Of a stretch of 64,000 bases of DNA, positions 8,484-18,417 are shown piece after piece. Both the position numbers and the translations under genes were made by a program. The stretch comes from Nocardioides turkmenicus. GTDB taxonomy: Bacteria > Actinomycetota > Actinomycetes > Propionibacteriales > Nocardioidaceae. The stretch lies in assembly GCF_011045035.1 (NCBI RefSeq), contig NZ_JAALAA010000020.1, positions 28,657 to 92,656 of the forward strand, read 5' to 3'. Positions within the stretch are counted from its first letter, which is position 1; every line of letters starts with the position of its first letter. Below the pieces are notes generated by a model, which made no database searches, was not told the origin of the DNA, and saw only the letters and a program-made list of their open reading frames with translations.

Positions 8484-9253
8484 ACGGCCGTACGACGCAG
8501 GCCTTCGCCGCCAGACAGGGAGCGCCGGGGGGCCGGCTGCGGATCCTGGTCGTCGACGACGAGCCGCCCGCCGCCGACGAGCTCTCCTACCTGCTCACCC
8601 AGGACTCCCGGGTGGCGGAGGTGCGCACGTGTCTCAACGCGACCGACGGGCTGCAGCAGCTGCAGGGGTCGGGCGTCGACGCGGTGTTCCTGGACATCCA
8701 GATGCCGGGCCTGAACGGGCTCGAGCTGGCCCGGCTGCTGGCGCGCTTCAAGACGCCGCCGGCGGTCGTGTTCGTGACCGCTCACGAGGAGCACGCACTG
8801 GAGGCGTTCGACCTGCGCGCGGTCGACTACGTGCTCAAGCCGGTCCGCGCCGAGCGGCTGGCCGAGACCGTCACCCGGCTGATGGGCAACATGCCGGAGG
8901 AGGAACCGAGCGGCGACGTACAGATCCCGGTCGAGCTCGGCGGCGTCACCCGCTTCGTGTGGCGCTCCCAGATCACCCACGTCGAGGCGCAGGGCGACTA
9001 CGCCCGGCTGCACACAGCCGACGCCTCCCACCTGGTGCGGGTCCCACTGACCCAGCTGGAGCAGGAGTGGGCCTCCGCCCGGTTCGTACGCATCCACCGC
9101 TCCCTCCTCGTCAACCTCGCCCACGTGACCGAGCTGCGGTCGGAGGCCGGGCGCTGCTCGGTCGTCGTCGGCGGTGCGTCCCGGGGGACCGAGCTGCAGG
9201 TCAGCCGCCGCCACACTCGTCGGCTCAAGGACCTGCTGGCCCGACGCTCATGA
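8480..9253 (+). CDS. LytTR-type response regulator
   Basis: Response regulator of 257 residues, partner of the overlapping LytS-type kinase. The receiver domain (about residues 19-135) has acidic residues VVDDE, phospho-acceptor Asp72 in FLDIQMPGLNG, a TAHEEHA segment and the lysine in YVLKPVRAERL. The C-terminal LytTR DNA-binding domain spans about 150-255 (FVWRSQITHVEAQGDYARLHT, FVRIHRSLLVNL, VSRRHTRRLK). The start was fixed by the ATGA overlap with the kinase stop. Its likely targets are the downstream transporter genes. Confidence 0.92.
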   Translation: MNGRTTQAFAARQGAPGGRLRILVVDDEPPAADELSYLLTQDSRVAEVRTCLNATDGLQQLQGSGVDAVFLDIQMPGLNGLELARLLARFKTPPAVVFVTAHEEHALEAFDLRAVDYVLKPVRAERLAETVTRLMGNMPEEEPSGDVQIPVELGGVTRFVWRSQITHVEAQGDYARLHTADASHLVRVPLTQLEQEWASARFVRIHRSLLVNLAHVTELRSEAGRCSVVVGGASRGTELQVSRRHTRRLKDLLARRS

Positions 9254-9262
9254 CCCGATCTG

Positions 9263-9646
9263 ATGACTGAACCCCAGCGCGTACGCGTCACCGGACCGCC
9301 CCGGCGTCGCCCGGCCGTCCGCCGGGTCGACGTCGGCGAAGACACCCGCCTCGGCGAGGTCTACCTCGGCTCGCTGATGCGCGCCCAGCTCTCGATCGCC
9401 GTACGCACCCTGGCCGTGCTCTTCCTCGGCGTCGGGTCACTCCCGCTGCTGTTCTGGCTGGCACCGGGACTGGTCCACACCGCGCCGTTCGGCGTCCCGC
9501 TCCCCTGGCTGCTCCTCGGGGTGCTGGTCTACCCGTTCCTGTTCCTCCTCGGCCGCTGGTACCTGCGCGGCGCGGAGCGCAACGAGGCCAGCTACGCCGA
9601 CCTGCTCAGCACCGATCCTTCGGGCTCCGACGACGAGACGCCATGA
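9263..9646 (+). CDS. Small two-helix membrane protein, probable symporter partner
   Basis: A 127-residue protein with an arginine/proline-rich N-terminus and two membrane segments (about 45-66 and 78-98), ending in an acidic tail. It overlaps the following symporter by ATGA, in the same position that a DUF485 protein has before actP further down, so it is probably the small partner subunit of that transporter. It does not look closely like DUF485 itself. No obvious ribosome site: translation probably depends on the regulator gene ending nine bases upstream. Confidence 0.7.
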   Translation: MTEPQRVRVTGPPRRRPAVRRVDVGEDTRLGEVYLGSLMRAQLSIAVRTLAVLFLGVGSLPLLFWLAPGLVHTAPFGVPLPWLLLGVLVYPFLFLLGRWYLRGAERNEASYADLLSTDPSGSDDETP

Positions 9647-11178
9647 CCTTCGACTCCGCTCCGGCGATCGTCGCGGTCACCCTGGTCACCCTGGCGACGC
9701 TGACCATCGGCACCTGGGGGCTCCGCTTCAGCCGGACCACCAGCGACTTCTACGTCGCCTCGCGGTCGGTGCGGCCGGGCCTCAATGCGAGCGCGATCGG
9801 CGGGGAGTACCTCTCCGCCGCGTCCTTCCTCGGTGTCGCCGGGCTGGTGTTCACCTCCGGCGCGGAGATGCTCTGGTACCCGATCGGCTGGACCGCCGGC
9901 TACCTCGTGCTGCTGACCCTGGTCGCGGCGCCTCTGCGCAGGTCAGGGGCCTACACGCTGCCCGACTTCGCCGAGGAACGGCTGGCCTCACGTGGGGTGC
10001 GCAGGCTTTGCTCGTTGCTGGTCGTGACGATCGGCTGGCTCTATCTGCTGCCGCAGTTGCAGGGCGCCGGCCTGACGCTGGAGCTGGTGGCGGGCGCTCC
10101 CCGCTGGGTCGGACCGGTGCTGGTCGGGACAGTGGTGCTGGTCAGCGTCTTCTCCGGCGGGATGCGCTCGATCACCTTCGTCCAGGCCTTCCAGTACTGG
10201 CTCAAGCTGACCGCCCTGCTGGTGCCCGTCGGGGTGCTGGTCGCGGTCTGGGGCAGCGACGGCGCTCCCCGCGCCACCGACCTCAGCCAGACCTGGTCGA
10301 TGCCGATGGGCACCGACGGCTCCGCCGGCCTCTACGCCACCTACTCGCTGATCGCGGCGACCTTCCTCGGCACCATGGGCCTGCCGCACGTCGGTGTCCG
10401 CTTCTACACCAACCCCGACGGCCGCGCCGCCCGCCGCACCACCCTGGTCGTACTGGCGCTCCTCGGCGTCTTCTACCTGCTGCCGCCGATCCTCGGGTTG
10501 CTGGGAAGGGTGTACGCAGCCACCCCGACCTCCGCCGACACCCTGGTGCTCGAGCTGCCGCGCCTGATGGTCCCCGGCTGGGCGGGCGACGCCCTCACCG
10601 GGCTGGTGTGCGCCGGCGCCTTCGCGGCCTTCCTGTCGACATCCTCGGGCCTGGCGATCGCCGTCTCCGGTGTGCTCTCCCAGGACGTCGTGGTGCCGCT
10701 GCTGCGCCGCCGGGGCAGCCGGTTCGGCGGCGTCGCCGCCTTCCGGATCGCCTCTCTGGTCGCCGTCCTGGTTCCCGTCGCGGGTGCCCTGCTGACCCCC
10801 AGCGTCGGCGTCGCCCGCGGCGTCGCCCTCGCCTTCGCCCTCGCCGCCGCCACCTTCTGCCCGCTCCTCCTGCTCGGCATCTGGTGGCGCCGCCTGACCG
10901 CCTACGGCGCCGCCGCCGGGCTGGTCACCGGCCTCGTCACCACCGGGACGGCCGTGGTGTTCACGATCAGCGGGTCGCGTACGGACACCTGGGCGGACGT
11001 GGCGCTCAGCCAGCCGGCGCTCTGGGCCGTCCCGCTCTCCTTCGCGGTGATGATCGTCGTCAGCCTCGCCACCGCGGCCCACGTACCGGCCCACACCACC
11101 CGGCTGCTCGTCCGCCTCCACACCCCCGAGCCGACGGTCGAGCCGGCCGGGCCGGTCGTCGCCCTGCAGCAGCGCTGA
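9643..11178 (+). CDS. Sodium/solute symporter (SSS family, acetate/pyruvate type)
   Basis: Integral membrane transporter of 511 residues with about 13 hydrophobic segments. It has the SSS-family string GGEYLSAASFLGVAGLVFTSG and the region GTMGLPHVGVRFYTNPDGRAARRT, shared with cation/acetate symporters. It is the last gene of an operon that begins with the LytS/LytTR genes, so its expression probably answers to that system. Monocarboxylate such as acetate, pyruvate or propionate is the likely substrate; the exact one cannot be read. It differs clearly from the second symporter downstream. Confidence 0.85.
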   Translation: MTFDSAPAIVAVTLVTLATLTIGTWGLRFSRTTSDFYVASRSVRPGLNASAIGGEYLSAASFLGVAGLVFTSGAEMLWYPIGWTAGYLVLLTLVAAPLRRSGAYTLPDFAEERLASRGVRRLCSLLVVTIGWLYLLPQLQGAGLTLELVAGAPRWVGPVLVGTVVLVSVFSGGMRSITFVQAFQYWLKLTALLVPVGVLVAVWGSDGAPRATDLSQTWSMPMGTDGSAGLYATYSLIAATFLGTMGLPHVGVRFYTNPDGRAARRTTLVVLALLGVFYLLPPILGLLGRVYAATPTSADTLVLELPRLMVPGWAGDALTGLVCAGAFAAFLSTSSGLAIAVSGVLSQDVVVPLLRRRGSRFGGVAAFRIASLVAVLVPVAGALLTPSVGVARGVALAFALAAATFCPLLLLGIWWRRLTAYGAAAGLVTGLVTTGTAVVFTISGSRTDTWADVALSQPALWAVPLSFAVMIVVSLATAAHVPAHTTRLLVRLHTPEPTVEPAGPVVALQQR

Positions 11179-11292
11179 CCAACCCGCGGCACCAGCCACT
11201 CGACGTACGAAATCGACCGCTCGTCGCGTGACCGCGCCGCCCACCGAGGGACGGCGCGTTACCCCGCGACGACCGGGGCGAGTGACCCCTAA

Positions 11293-11308
11293 TGTGACTG
11301 CGATCACA
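11293..11308. promoter_or_regulatory. CRP-type operator before DUF485-actP operon
   Basis: TGTGACTGCGATCACA matches the cAMP-CRP/GlxR palindrome TGTGA-N6-TCACA exactly. It lies 57 bases before the GTG of the DUF485 gene. A CACGAT box at about 11329-11334 would place the transcription start near 11341 and the site centre near -41, the classic activating position. Confidence 0.75.
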
Positions 11309-11364
11309 CGTCGTCCGTCCTTCACCCCCACGATGGACGGCCTCGTCAACGAAAGGGTTAGACC

Positions 11365-11715
11365 GTGAGCGCTGAAGCACACGACCAAGCCCACCGGCAC
11401 GACCCGGTCTACGACAGCCTGCACGCCACGGCGGAGTTTCGCGCTCTGCGGTCGGCGTACCGGAAGTTCGTCTTCCCGGCAACGGTGGCATTCCTCGCTT
11501 GGTACCTCCTCTACGTCGTCTGCTCCAACTGGGCGGAGGGCTTCATGAACGCCAAGCTGGTCGGCAACATCAACGTCGCGCTGGTCTTCGGACTCCTGCA
11601 GTTCGCGACCACGTTCGGCATCGCGTACTTCTACGCCAACTACTCCAACAAGCACCTCGACCCGCTGGCTCGGAAGCTCGACGAGGAATACGAGACGCGG
11701 AAGCGGGAGGCCTGA
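11365..11715 (+). CDS. DUF485 membrane protein, acetate symporter partner
   Basis: A 116-residue inner-membrane protein with two membrane helices (about 38-58 and 68-92) and the DUF485 pattern RKFVFPATVAFLAWYLLYVV and LQFATTFGIAYFYANYSNKHLDPLA. It is the YjcH-like partner almost always placed before actP. GTG start preceded by GAAAGGG. A single base separates its stop from the actP start. A perfect CRP-type palindrome upstream suggests control by carbon status. Confidence 0.9.
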   Translation: MSAEAHDQAHRHDPVYDSLHATAEFRALRSAYRKFVFPATVAFLAWYLLYVVCSNWAEGFMNAKLVGNINVALVFGLLQFATTFGIAYFYANYSNKHLDPLARKLDEEYETRKREA

Positions 11716-11716
11716 C

Positions 11717-13348
11717 ATGGACGGTAGCCAGATCCTCACCACGGTCCTCTTCCTCGCGGTCGTAGCAGTCACGATCGGCATCACCTTCTGGGCGAGCCGG
11801 CAGACGAAGTCCGCGGCCGACTACTACGCGGGCGGCCGGGGCTTCTCCGGTTTCCAGAACGGTCTCGCGATCGGCGGCGACTACATGTCGGCGGCGTCGT
11901 TCCTCGGTATCTCCGGAGCCATCGCGCTCTCGGGCTACGACGGGTTCCTCTACTCGATCGGCTTCCTCGTCGCCTGGCTCGTGGCGCTGCTGCTGGTCGC
12001 CGAGGTGCTGCGCAACTCCGGCCGCTACACGATGGCCGACCAGCTGGCGTACCGGATGAAGCAGCGTCCGGTGCGGATGGCGGCCGCGACCTCCACCGTC
12101 GTCGTGTCGATCTTCTACCTGCTGGCCCAGATGGTCGGCGCGGGCGCCCTGGTGGCCCTGCTGCTCGGTGTCGAGGACCAGGCGGTCAAGAACATCGTGA
12201 TCCTGCTGGTCGGCGCGCTGATGATCTTCTACGTCACCGTCGGCGGGATGAAGGGCACCACCTGGGTCCAGATCGTCAAGGCCGTCCTGCTGATGACCGG
12301 CTCCGCGCTGATCGTGATCCTGGTGCTCGCCCAGTTCGGCTTCAACCTCTCCGAGCTGCTCGGCTCCGCCGCCGACGCCTCTGGCAAGGGCGACGCCTTC
12401 CTGCAGCCGGGTCTGAAGTACGGCCTGAGCTTCACCAGCGAGCTGGACTTCGTCTCGCTCGGCCTCGCCCTGGTGCTCGGTACCGCCGGTCTGCCGCACA
12501 TCCTGATCCGCTTCTACACCGTCCCGACCTCGGCGGACGCTCGCAAGTCGGTGCTCTGGGCGATCGGCCTGATCGGCGTCTTCTACCTGTTCACCCTGGT
12601 CCTGGGCTTCGGTGCGGCCGCGCTGGTCGACCCGACCACCCTGGACAAGGCCGGCAACCTGGCGGCGCCCCTGCTCGCTCAGGAGGTCGGTGGCGGTGAG
12701 GGCTCCGTCGGCGGTGCCGTACTGCTGGCGCTGATCGCCGCTGTCGCCTTCGCCACGATCCTCGCCGTGGTCGCGGGGCTGACGCTGACCTCCTCGGTCT
12801 CCGTCGCCCACGACATCTACAACTCGGTGATCAAGCGTGGCAAGGCCACCGAGAAGGAGGAGCTGAAGGTCTCGCGCTGGGCCGCGGCGGGCATCGGTCT
12901 GGTCGCGATCCTGCTGGCCATCCCGGCGCAGTCGCTGAACATCGCGTTCCTGGTGGCGCTGGCCTTCGCGGTCGCCGCCTCGGCGAACCTGCCCGCGATC
13001 ATCTACAACATGTTCTGGGCGCGGTTCAACACCCGCGGCGCGACCTGGTCGATCTACGGCGGCCTGATCTCCTGCGTCGGTCTGGTCTTCTTCTCGCCGG
13101 TCGTCTCCGGCAAGACGGCCGTGGACGCGGTGACCGGCGAGACGATCTCCGCCTCGCTGTTCCCGCTCGGCGTGGACTTCTCCTGGTTCCCGCTGGAGAA
13201 CCCCGGCATCGTCTCCATCCCGCTCGGCTTCTTCCTGGGCTGGCTGGGCACGGTGACCTCGAAGGAGCCGGCGACCGCTGAGCGGTACGTCGAGCTCGAG
13301 GTCCGCGCCCTCACCGGGGCCGGTTCGGAGAAGGCGATCACGCACTGA
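11717..13348 (+). CDS. actP: Cation/acetate symporter ActP
   Basis: Sodium/solute symporter of 543 residues with about 13 membrane segments, importing acetate and related short acids. Motifs: ASRQTKSAADYYAGGRGFSG near the N-terminus, IGGDYMSAASFLGISGAIAL, and GTAGLPHILIRFYTVPTSADARKS. GGGAGG lies six bases before the ATG. With the DUF485 gene upstream and acsA downstream it forms an uptake-and-activation set for acetate. A strong hairpin follows, so acsA has its own promoter. Confidence 0.93.
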   Translation: MDGSQILTTVLFLAVVAVTIGITFWASRQTKSAADYYAGGRGFSGFQNGLAIGGDYMSAASFLGISGAIALSGYDGFLYSIGFLVAWLVALLLVAEVLRNSGRYTMADQLAYRMKQRPVRMAAATSTVVVSIFYLLAQMVGAGALVALLLGVEDQAVKNIVILLVGALMIFYVTVGGMKGTTWVQIVKAVLLMTGSALIVILVLAQFGFNLSELLGSAADASGKGDAFLQPGLKYGLSFTSELDFVSLGLALVLGTAGLPHILIRFYTVPTSADARKSVLWAIGLIGVFYLFTLVLGFGAAALVDPTTLDKAGNLAAPLLAQEVGGGEGSVGGAVLLALIAAVAFATILAVVAGLTLTSSVSVAHDIYNSVIKRGKATEKEELKVSRWAAAGIGLVAILLAIPAQSLNIAFLVALAFAVAASANLPAIIYNMFWARFNTRGATWSIYGGLISCVGLVFFSPVVSGKTAVDAVTGETISASLFPLGVDFSWFPLENPGIVSIPLGFFLGWLGTVTSKEPATAERYVELEVRALTGAGSEKAITH

Positions 13349-13356
13349 TCCCCGAC

Positions 13357-13396
13357 GGCGGGCCGTCGTACATCTGCTGTTGTACGACGGCCCGCC
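13357..13396 (+). terminator. Terminator after actP
   Basis: A perfect 16-base-pair stem (13357-13372 with 13381-13396) with an eight-base loop begins eight bases after the actP stop and is followed by a T-rich stretch (ATTCTTT). Confidence 0.85.
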
Positions 13397-13420
13397 ATCA
13401 TTCTTTCCCCCGCACTACCC

Positions 13421-13436
13421 TGTGGCTTGAGCCACA
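13421..13436. promoter_or_regulatory. CRP-like palindrome before acsA
   Basis: TGTGGCTTGAGCCACA is a perfect palindrome that fits the CRP pattern with one symmetric change per half site (TGTGG/CCACA). It ends 24 bases before the acsA start, close to the expected transcription start, so it could repress or act with another site. Confidence 0.55.
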
Positions 13437-13460
13437 CATTTTTCGTACGTAGGAGTCACT

Positions 13461-15419
<1,959 letters not shown>

Positions 15420-15430
15420 GACGAGCACGC

Positions 15431-15463
15431 CGGCCCGGTCACCCTTCGTGGGTGGCCGGGCCG
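15431..15463. terminator. Bidirectional terminator between acsA and NlpC/P60 gene
   Basis: A 14-base-pair stem (one G-T pair) with a five-base loop TTCGT, placed between the convergent stops of acsA and the hydrolase gene. Confidence 0.75.
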
Positions 15464-15470
15464 CTGCGTA

Positions 15471-16049
15471 CTAGTGCTTCTTGTACTTCACCCGGCGGAT
15501 GAAGTGGCTGTCGGTCCAGATCGGGTCCTTCTTGACGGTCTCGCCGGAGCGGGGCGAGTGCCAGACCCAGCGACGCCCGTCGTGCTTCCCGGCGTAGATG
15601 CCGACGTGGTAGACACCGCCGCTGCCGTAGAAGAAGACCAGGTCGCCCTTACGCGGCTTCTTGACCTTGAAGGTGTGGCTGACCTGGCCCGACGAGCTGT
15701 GCGGGAGGTGGTAGCCGAGCTTCTTGTAGACCCACTGGGTCAGACCCGAGCAGTCGTAGGCGTGGGGGCCGTTGGCGCCGTAGGAGTACGGGTCGCCGGC
15801 CTGGCTCTTGACGCGGCGGAGCGCTCGCAGCCCGCGCGACTTCTTCTTCTTTTTCTTCTTGGTGGTCTGGGTGCTCGTCTGGGCGCCGGTGTGGGCGCCG
15901 GCCTGGGCACTTGCTCCCGGCGGGGAAGCAGCCGTGGCGGACTGGGTGGGAGCGGCGACGAGCGCGAGACCGACCATCAGGACGGTCGCGAGGCCGAGGG
16001 TCATCGATCTGCGGACGCGCGAAAGCGCCCGGAAACACGATCCGGTCAT
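15471..16049 (-). CDS. Secreted NlpC/P60 cell-wall hydrolase
   Basis: Exported peptidoglycan peptidase of 192 residues. A signal segment (about 15-42) is followed by an Ala/Gln/Thr-rich linker and a run of about eight lysines (residues 63-70), then the NlpC/P60 domain with catalytic Cys100 in YDCSGLTQWVY and His148 in VYHVGIYAG; a further polar residue follows near His164. The basic run may bind teichoic acids or wall (inference). AGGGGAA precedes the ATG. The leader carries a ydaO-type c-di-AMP riboswitch, a known arrangement for actinobacterial wall hydrolases, so synthesis should fall or rise with c-di-AMP. Confidence 0.9.
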   Translation of the reverse strand: MTGSCFRALSRVRRSMTLGLATVLMVGLALVAAPTQSATAASPPGASAQAGAHTGAQTSTQTTKKKKKKKSRGLRALRRVKSQAGDPYSYGANGPHAYDCSGLTQWVYKKLGYHLPHSSSGQVSHTFKVKKPRKGDLVFFYGSGGVYHVGIYAGKHDGRRWVWHSPRSGETVKKDPIWTDSHFIRRVKYKKH

Positions 16050-16061
16050 TCGAGGTTCCCC

Positions 16062-16215
16062 TGTTGCAGCGACGCCTGCGAAGGTTCACCTGTCGGATTC
16101 GGGCTGCTGTTGCCCGGGCGCTGGATGTGTTCCGTCTACGCCTTCACCCCAAGCCGGTCTGCCTTGTCTCTGGCTCCCGGCGTACTGCTTGGCTCCCCCG
16201 TGCCCGTCACCGTGG
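16062..16215 (-). promoter_or_regulatory. ydaO-type c-di-AMP riboswitch
   Basis: The leader of the NlpC/P60 gene contains, in order on the minus strand, CGGGGGAGCCAA, GGCTTGGGGTGAAGGCG, CGCCCGGGCAACAGCAGCCC, and CCGAATCCGACAGGTGAACC followed by TTCGCAGGCG. These match the conserved blocks of the ydaO-yuaA class (GGGGGA..., TTGGGGTGAA..., CCGAAYCCGWCAG...AACCTCG...GGCG). In actinobacteria this class usually turns off wall hydrolase genes when c-di-AMP is high. Boundaries are approximate; the short spacing to the start codon suggests control near or at translation or by an early terminator. Confidence 0.85.
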
Positions 16216-16522
16216 TCGGATCGACTCTCCTCCGGTTGTGACGGGCCTCGGCGCGACCGGAGCGGCCCCACCGTTCGGTGAGGGCTGACCTCACTATGCA
16301 AGAAACCCGGTGCCAACCGGGGTATTTGTGCAGCAACTCACTCCAAGATTCCTATGTTTTCTTACGTTTGTCTCTGTTTACATAACAATGAGGCCTGGTT
16401 GCCTTCCCGGGTTGATCACCCTTCGGACTCGGACGACGGCACTTGCTAGGGTCGTCGTCAGGTGTGCCGGGAAGTCTGGTCGGCGTGATTTCGTCGACCC
16501 CCGAGCCTCTGGAGGCCCATCC
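16216..16522. other. Divergent promoter region between NlpC/P60 and nhaA
   Basis: No gene is seen. It must hold promoters for the riboswitch transcript (minus) and nhaA (plus). A strikingly AT-rich patch lies at about 16336-16395 (CCTATGTTTTCTTACGTTTG and GTTTACATAACAATGAGG), unusual for this genome. On the minus strand TTGGCA at about 16310-16315 is a possible -35. A GGGTAT at 16320-16325 resembles a SigB/SigF-type -10 on the plus strand but has no clear partner. Confidence 0.5.
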
Positions 16523-17821
16523 GTGACCGACACCCGCAACCGCCTGTTCACCCGTGGCTCCTGGCTGGAGACGTCTCGTACGGCCGAGATCCTGCGCGCC
16601 GAGACGACCGGCGGCATCCTCCTCATCATCGGCGCGGTCATCGCGGTCATCCTCGCCAACAGCCCGCTGCAGGAGGCGTACGAGGCGGTCCGCGACTACC
16701 GCATCGGACCGCACGCCCTTCATCTCGACCTGACCATCGGCACTTGGGCGGCCGACGGACTGCTGGCGATCTTCTTCTTCGTCGCGGGCCTCGAGCTCAA
16801 GCGGGAGTTCGTCTCCGGAGACCTCCGCGACCCCCGGCGGGCGGCACTGCCGATCGCGGCGGCGGTCGGCGGCATGGTGGCGCCCGCCATGGTCTACGTG
16901 GTCGTCAACCTGATCGGCGGCGGCTCACTGGCCGGCTGGGCAACCCCGGTGGCCACCGACATCGCCTTCGCGGTCGCCATCCTGGCGGTGATCTCGACCC
17001 ACCTGCCGGCAGGGCTGCGTACGTTCCTGCTGACCCTCGCCGTCGTCGACGACCTGCTCGGCATCATCGTCATCGCGGTCTTCTTCACCTCCGAGCTCCA
17101 CATCGGCTACCTGCTCCTGGCGCTGGTCCCGATCGGCCTCTTCGCGCTGCTCGTCCAGCGCCGCATCCGTAGCCCCTGGCTGCTGATCCCGCTCGCCCTG
17201 ATCGCCTGGGCGCTCGTGCACGCCAGCGGGGTCCACGCCACCGTCGCCGGCGTGCTGCTCGGGTTCACCGTTCCCGTGATCGCCCGCGACCCGGAGGCCG
17301 AGCGCGGCCTCGCCGAGCACTTCGAGCACCTGACCCGGCCGATCTCCGCAGGCATCGCGGTGCCGATCTTCGCGTTCTTCGCCGCAGGTGTGTCCTTGGG
17401 AGGCTGGTCGGGGATCACCTCGGCGCTGCGTGACCCCATCACGCTCGGCATCATCCTCGGACTGGTCGTCGGCAAGACCATCGGTATCTCCGGGTCCACC
17501 TGGCTGCTGGCCCGCTTCACCCGCGCCTCGCTCGACGACGATCTCGCCTGGACCGACGTGATCGGGATGGCGATGCTGGCGGGCATCGGGTTCACCGTGT
17601 CGCTGCTGATCGGCGAGCTCGCCTTCGGGTCGGATCCGTCGGCTCACGACCACATGAAGGTGGGCGTGCTGTTCGGTTCGGTGCTCGCTGCGCTGCTCGC
17701 GACGATCGTGCTGCGGGCGCGCAACCGGGTCTACCGCCGGATCGAGCAGCTGGAGACGATCGACCCCAACAAGGACGGCGTGCCGGACGTGTTCGAGGAT
17801 GATCAGGGTCGAGACCGGTAA
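16523..17821 (+). CDS. nhaA: Na+/H+ antiporter NhaA
   Basis: Inner-membrane sodium/proton antiporter of 432 residues for pH and sodium control. Characteristic motifs: GGILLIIGAVIAVILANSPL, GLLAIFFFVAGLELKREFV, TPVATDIAFAVAILAVI with the paired functional acids (TDIAF and VVDDLLGI), and GIGFTVSLLIGELAF. A longer reading frame exists upstream, but GGAGG eight bases before this GTG and the family start support VTDTRNRL as the N-terminus. The C-terminus carries a short tail with DPNKDGVPDVFEDD resembling a calcium-binding loop, which is unusual for NhaA. Confidence 0.93.
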   Translation: MTDTRNRLFTRGSWLETSRTAEILRAETTGGILLIIGAVIAVILANSPLQEAYEAVRDYRIGPHALHLDLTIGTWAADGLLAIFFFVAGLELKREFVSGDLRDPRRAALPIAAAVGGMVAPAMVYVVVNLIGGGSLAGWATPVATDIAFAVAILAVISTHLPAGLRTFLLTLAVVDDLLGIIVIAVFFTSELHIGYLLLALVPIGLFALLVQRRIRSPWLLIPLALIAWALVHASGVHATVAGVLLGFTVPVIARDPEAERGLAEHFEHLTRPISAGIAVPIFAFFAAGVSLGGWSGITSALRDPITLGIILGLVVGKTIGISGSTWLLARFTRASLDDDLAWTDVIGMAMLAGIGFTVSLLIGELAFGSDPSAHDHMKVGVLFGSVLAALLATIVLRARNRVYRRIEQLETIDPNKDGVPDVFEDDQGRDR

Positions 17822-17863
17822 GGTCGTGGGCGCTCCACAACACACGTTCAGCGAAGGGTTCCC

Positions 17864-18271
17864 ATGGCAGTCGACATCGTGAAGTCCCCGGGCGGCGAGG
17901 ACCCGACGATCGGGAAGCTCGTCGTCGACGCCACCCGTGACATCTCCGAGCTCGTCAACAAGGAGATCACGCTCGCCAAGCAGGAGCTCAAGGTCTCGGT
18001 GACCAACGCCGGCGTCGGCATCGGCCTCTTCGCCGCCGCCGCCTTCCTGCTGGTCCTCGCCGTGATCATGCTGTCCGTCTCGGTGGCCTATTTCATCCAC
18101 TGGGCCGGCCTGGGCCTCCACTGGTCCTTCCTCATCGTCTTCGGCTTCTACGTCCTGCTCGCCGCCCTGCTCGGCTTCATCGGCGTACTCAAGGTGAAGA
18201 AGGTCAAGGCCCCCGAGAAGGCCATCGCCCAGGGCAAGGAGATCCCCCGGGCGCTCAAGGGCCAACGCTGA
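17864..18271 (+). CDS. Holin-X / phage-holin-like membrane protein (actinobacterial)
   Basis: A 135-residue protein with an amphipathic N-terminal helix (VDATRDISELVNKEITLAKQEL) and two membrane segments (about 50-74 and 82-106), ending in a lysine-rich tail. This is the actinobacterial Holin-X family; it is a chromosomal gene of unknown role, not evidence of a phage. GCGAAGGG precedes the ATG. A TAAGGT box near 17819 could be its promoter. It follows nhaA closely. Confidence 0.82.
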   Translation: MAVDIVKSPGGEDPTIGKLVVDATRDISELVNKEITLAKQELKVSVTNAGVGIGLFAAAAFLLVLAVIMLSVSVAYFIHWAGLGLHWSFLIVFGFYVLLAALLGFIGVLKVKKVKAPEKAIAQGKEIPRALKGQR

Positions 18272-18279
18272 CCCACCCC

Positions 18280-18325
18280 GCCGAGGCGTCGGCCCGGTCG
18301 GCCGAGGCGTCACCGTGACGGGCCA
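18280..18325. repeat. Partial palindrome-repeat units (GCCGAGGCGTC family)
   Basis: Two GCCGAGGCGTC units (at about 18281 and 18301) of the same family as the full elements at 19371 and 42291, here without the central palindrome. They lie just after the Holin-X stop. The second unit continues into GCGTCACCGTGACG, itself an inverted repeat. Confidence 0.55.
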
Positions 18326-18417
18326 GTTTCCGTCCACAGAGCAGGTTGAGCCCAGAGTTATCCACAGACGCAGCAAAGACGGATGACTTCGTACGCAACC
18401 TGACGGACGCTGCGGCC

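Noticed and set aside
17864..18271. Holin-X gene as sign of a prophage
   Set aside because: Holin-X is a chromosomal actinobacterial family; no phage structural, integrase or lysis genes are near.
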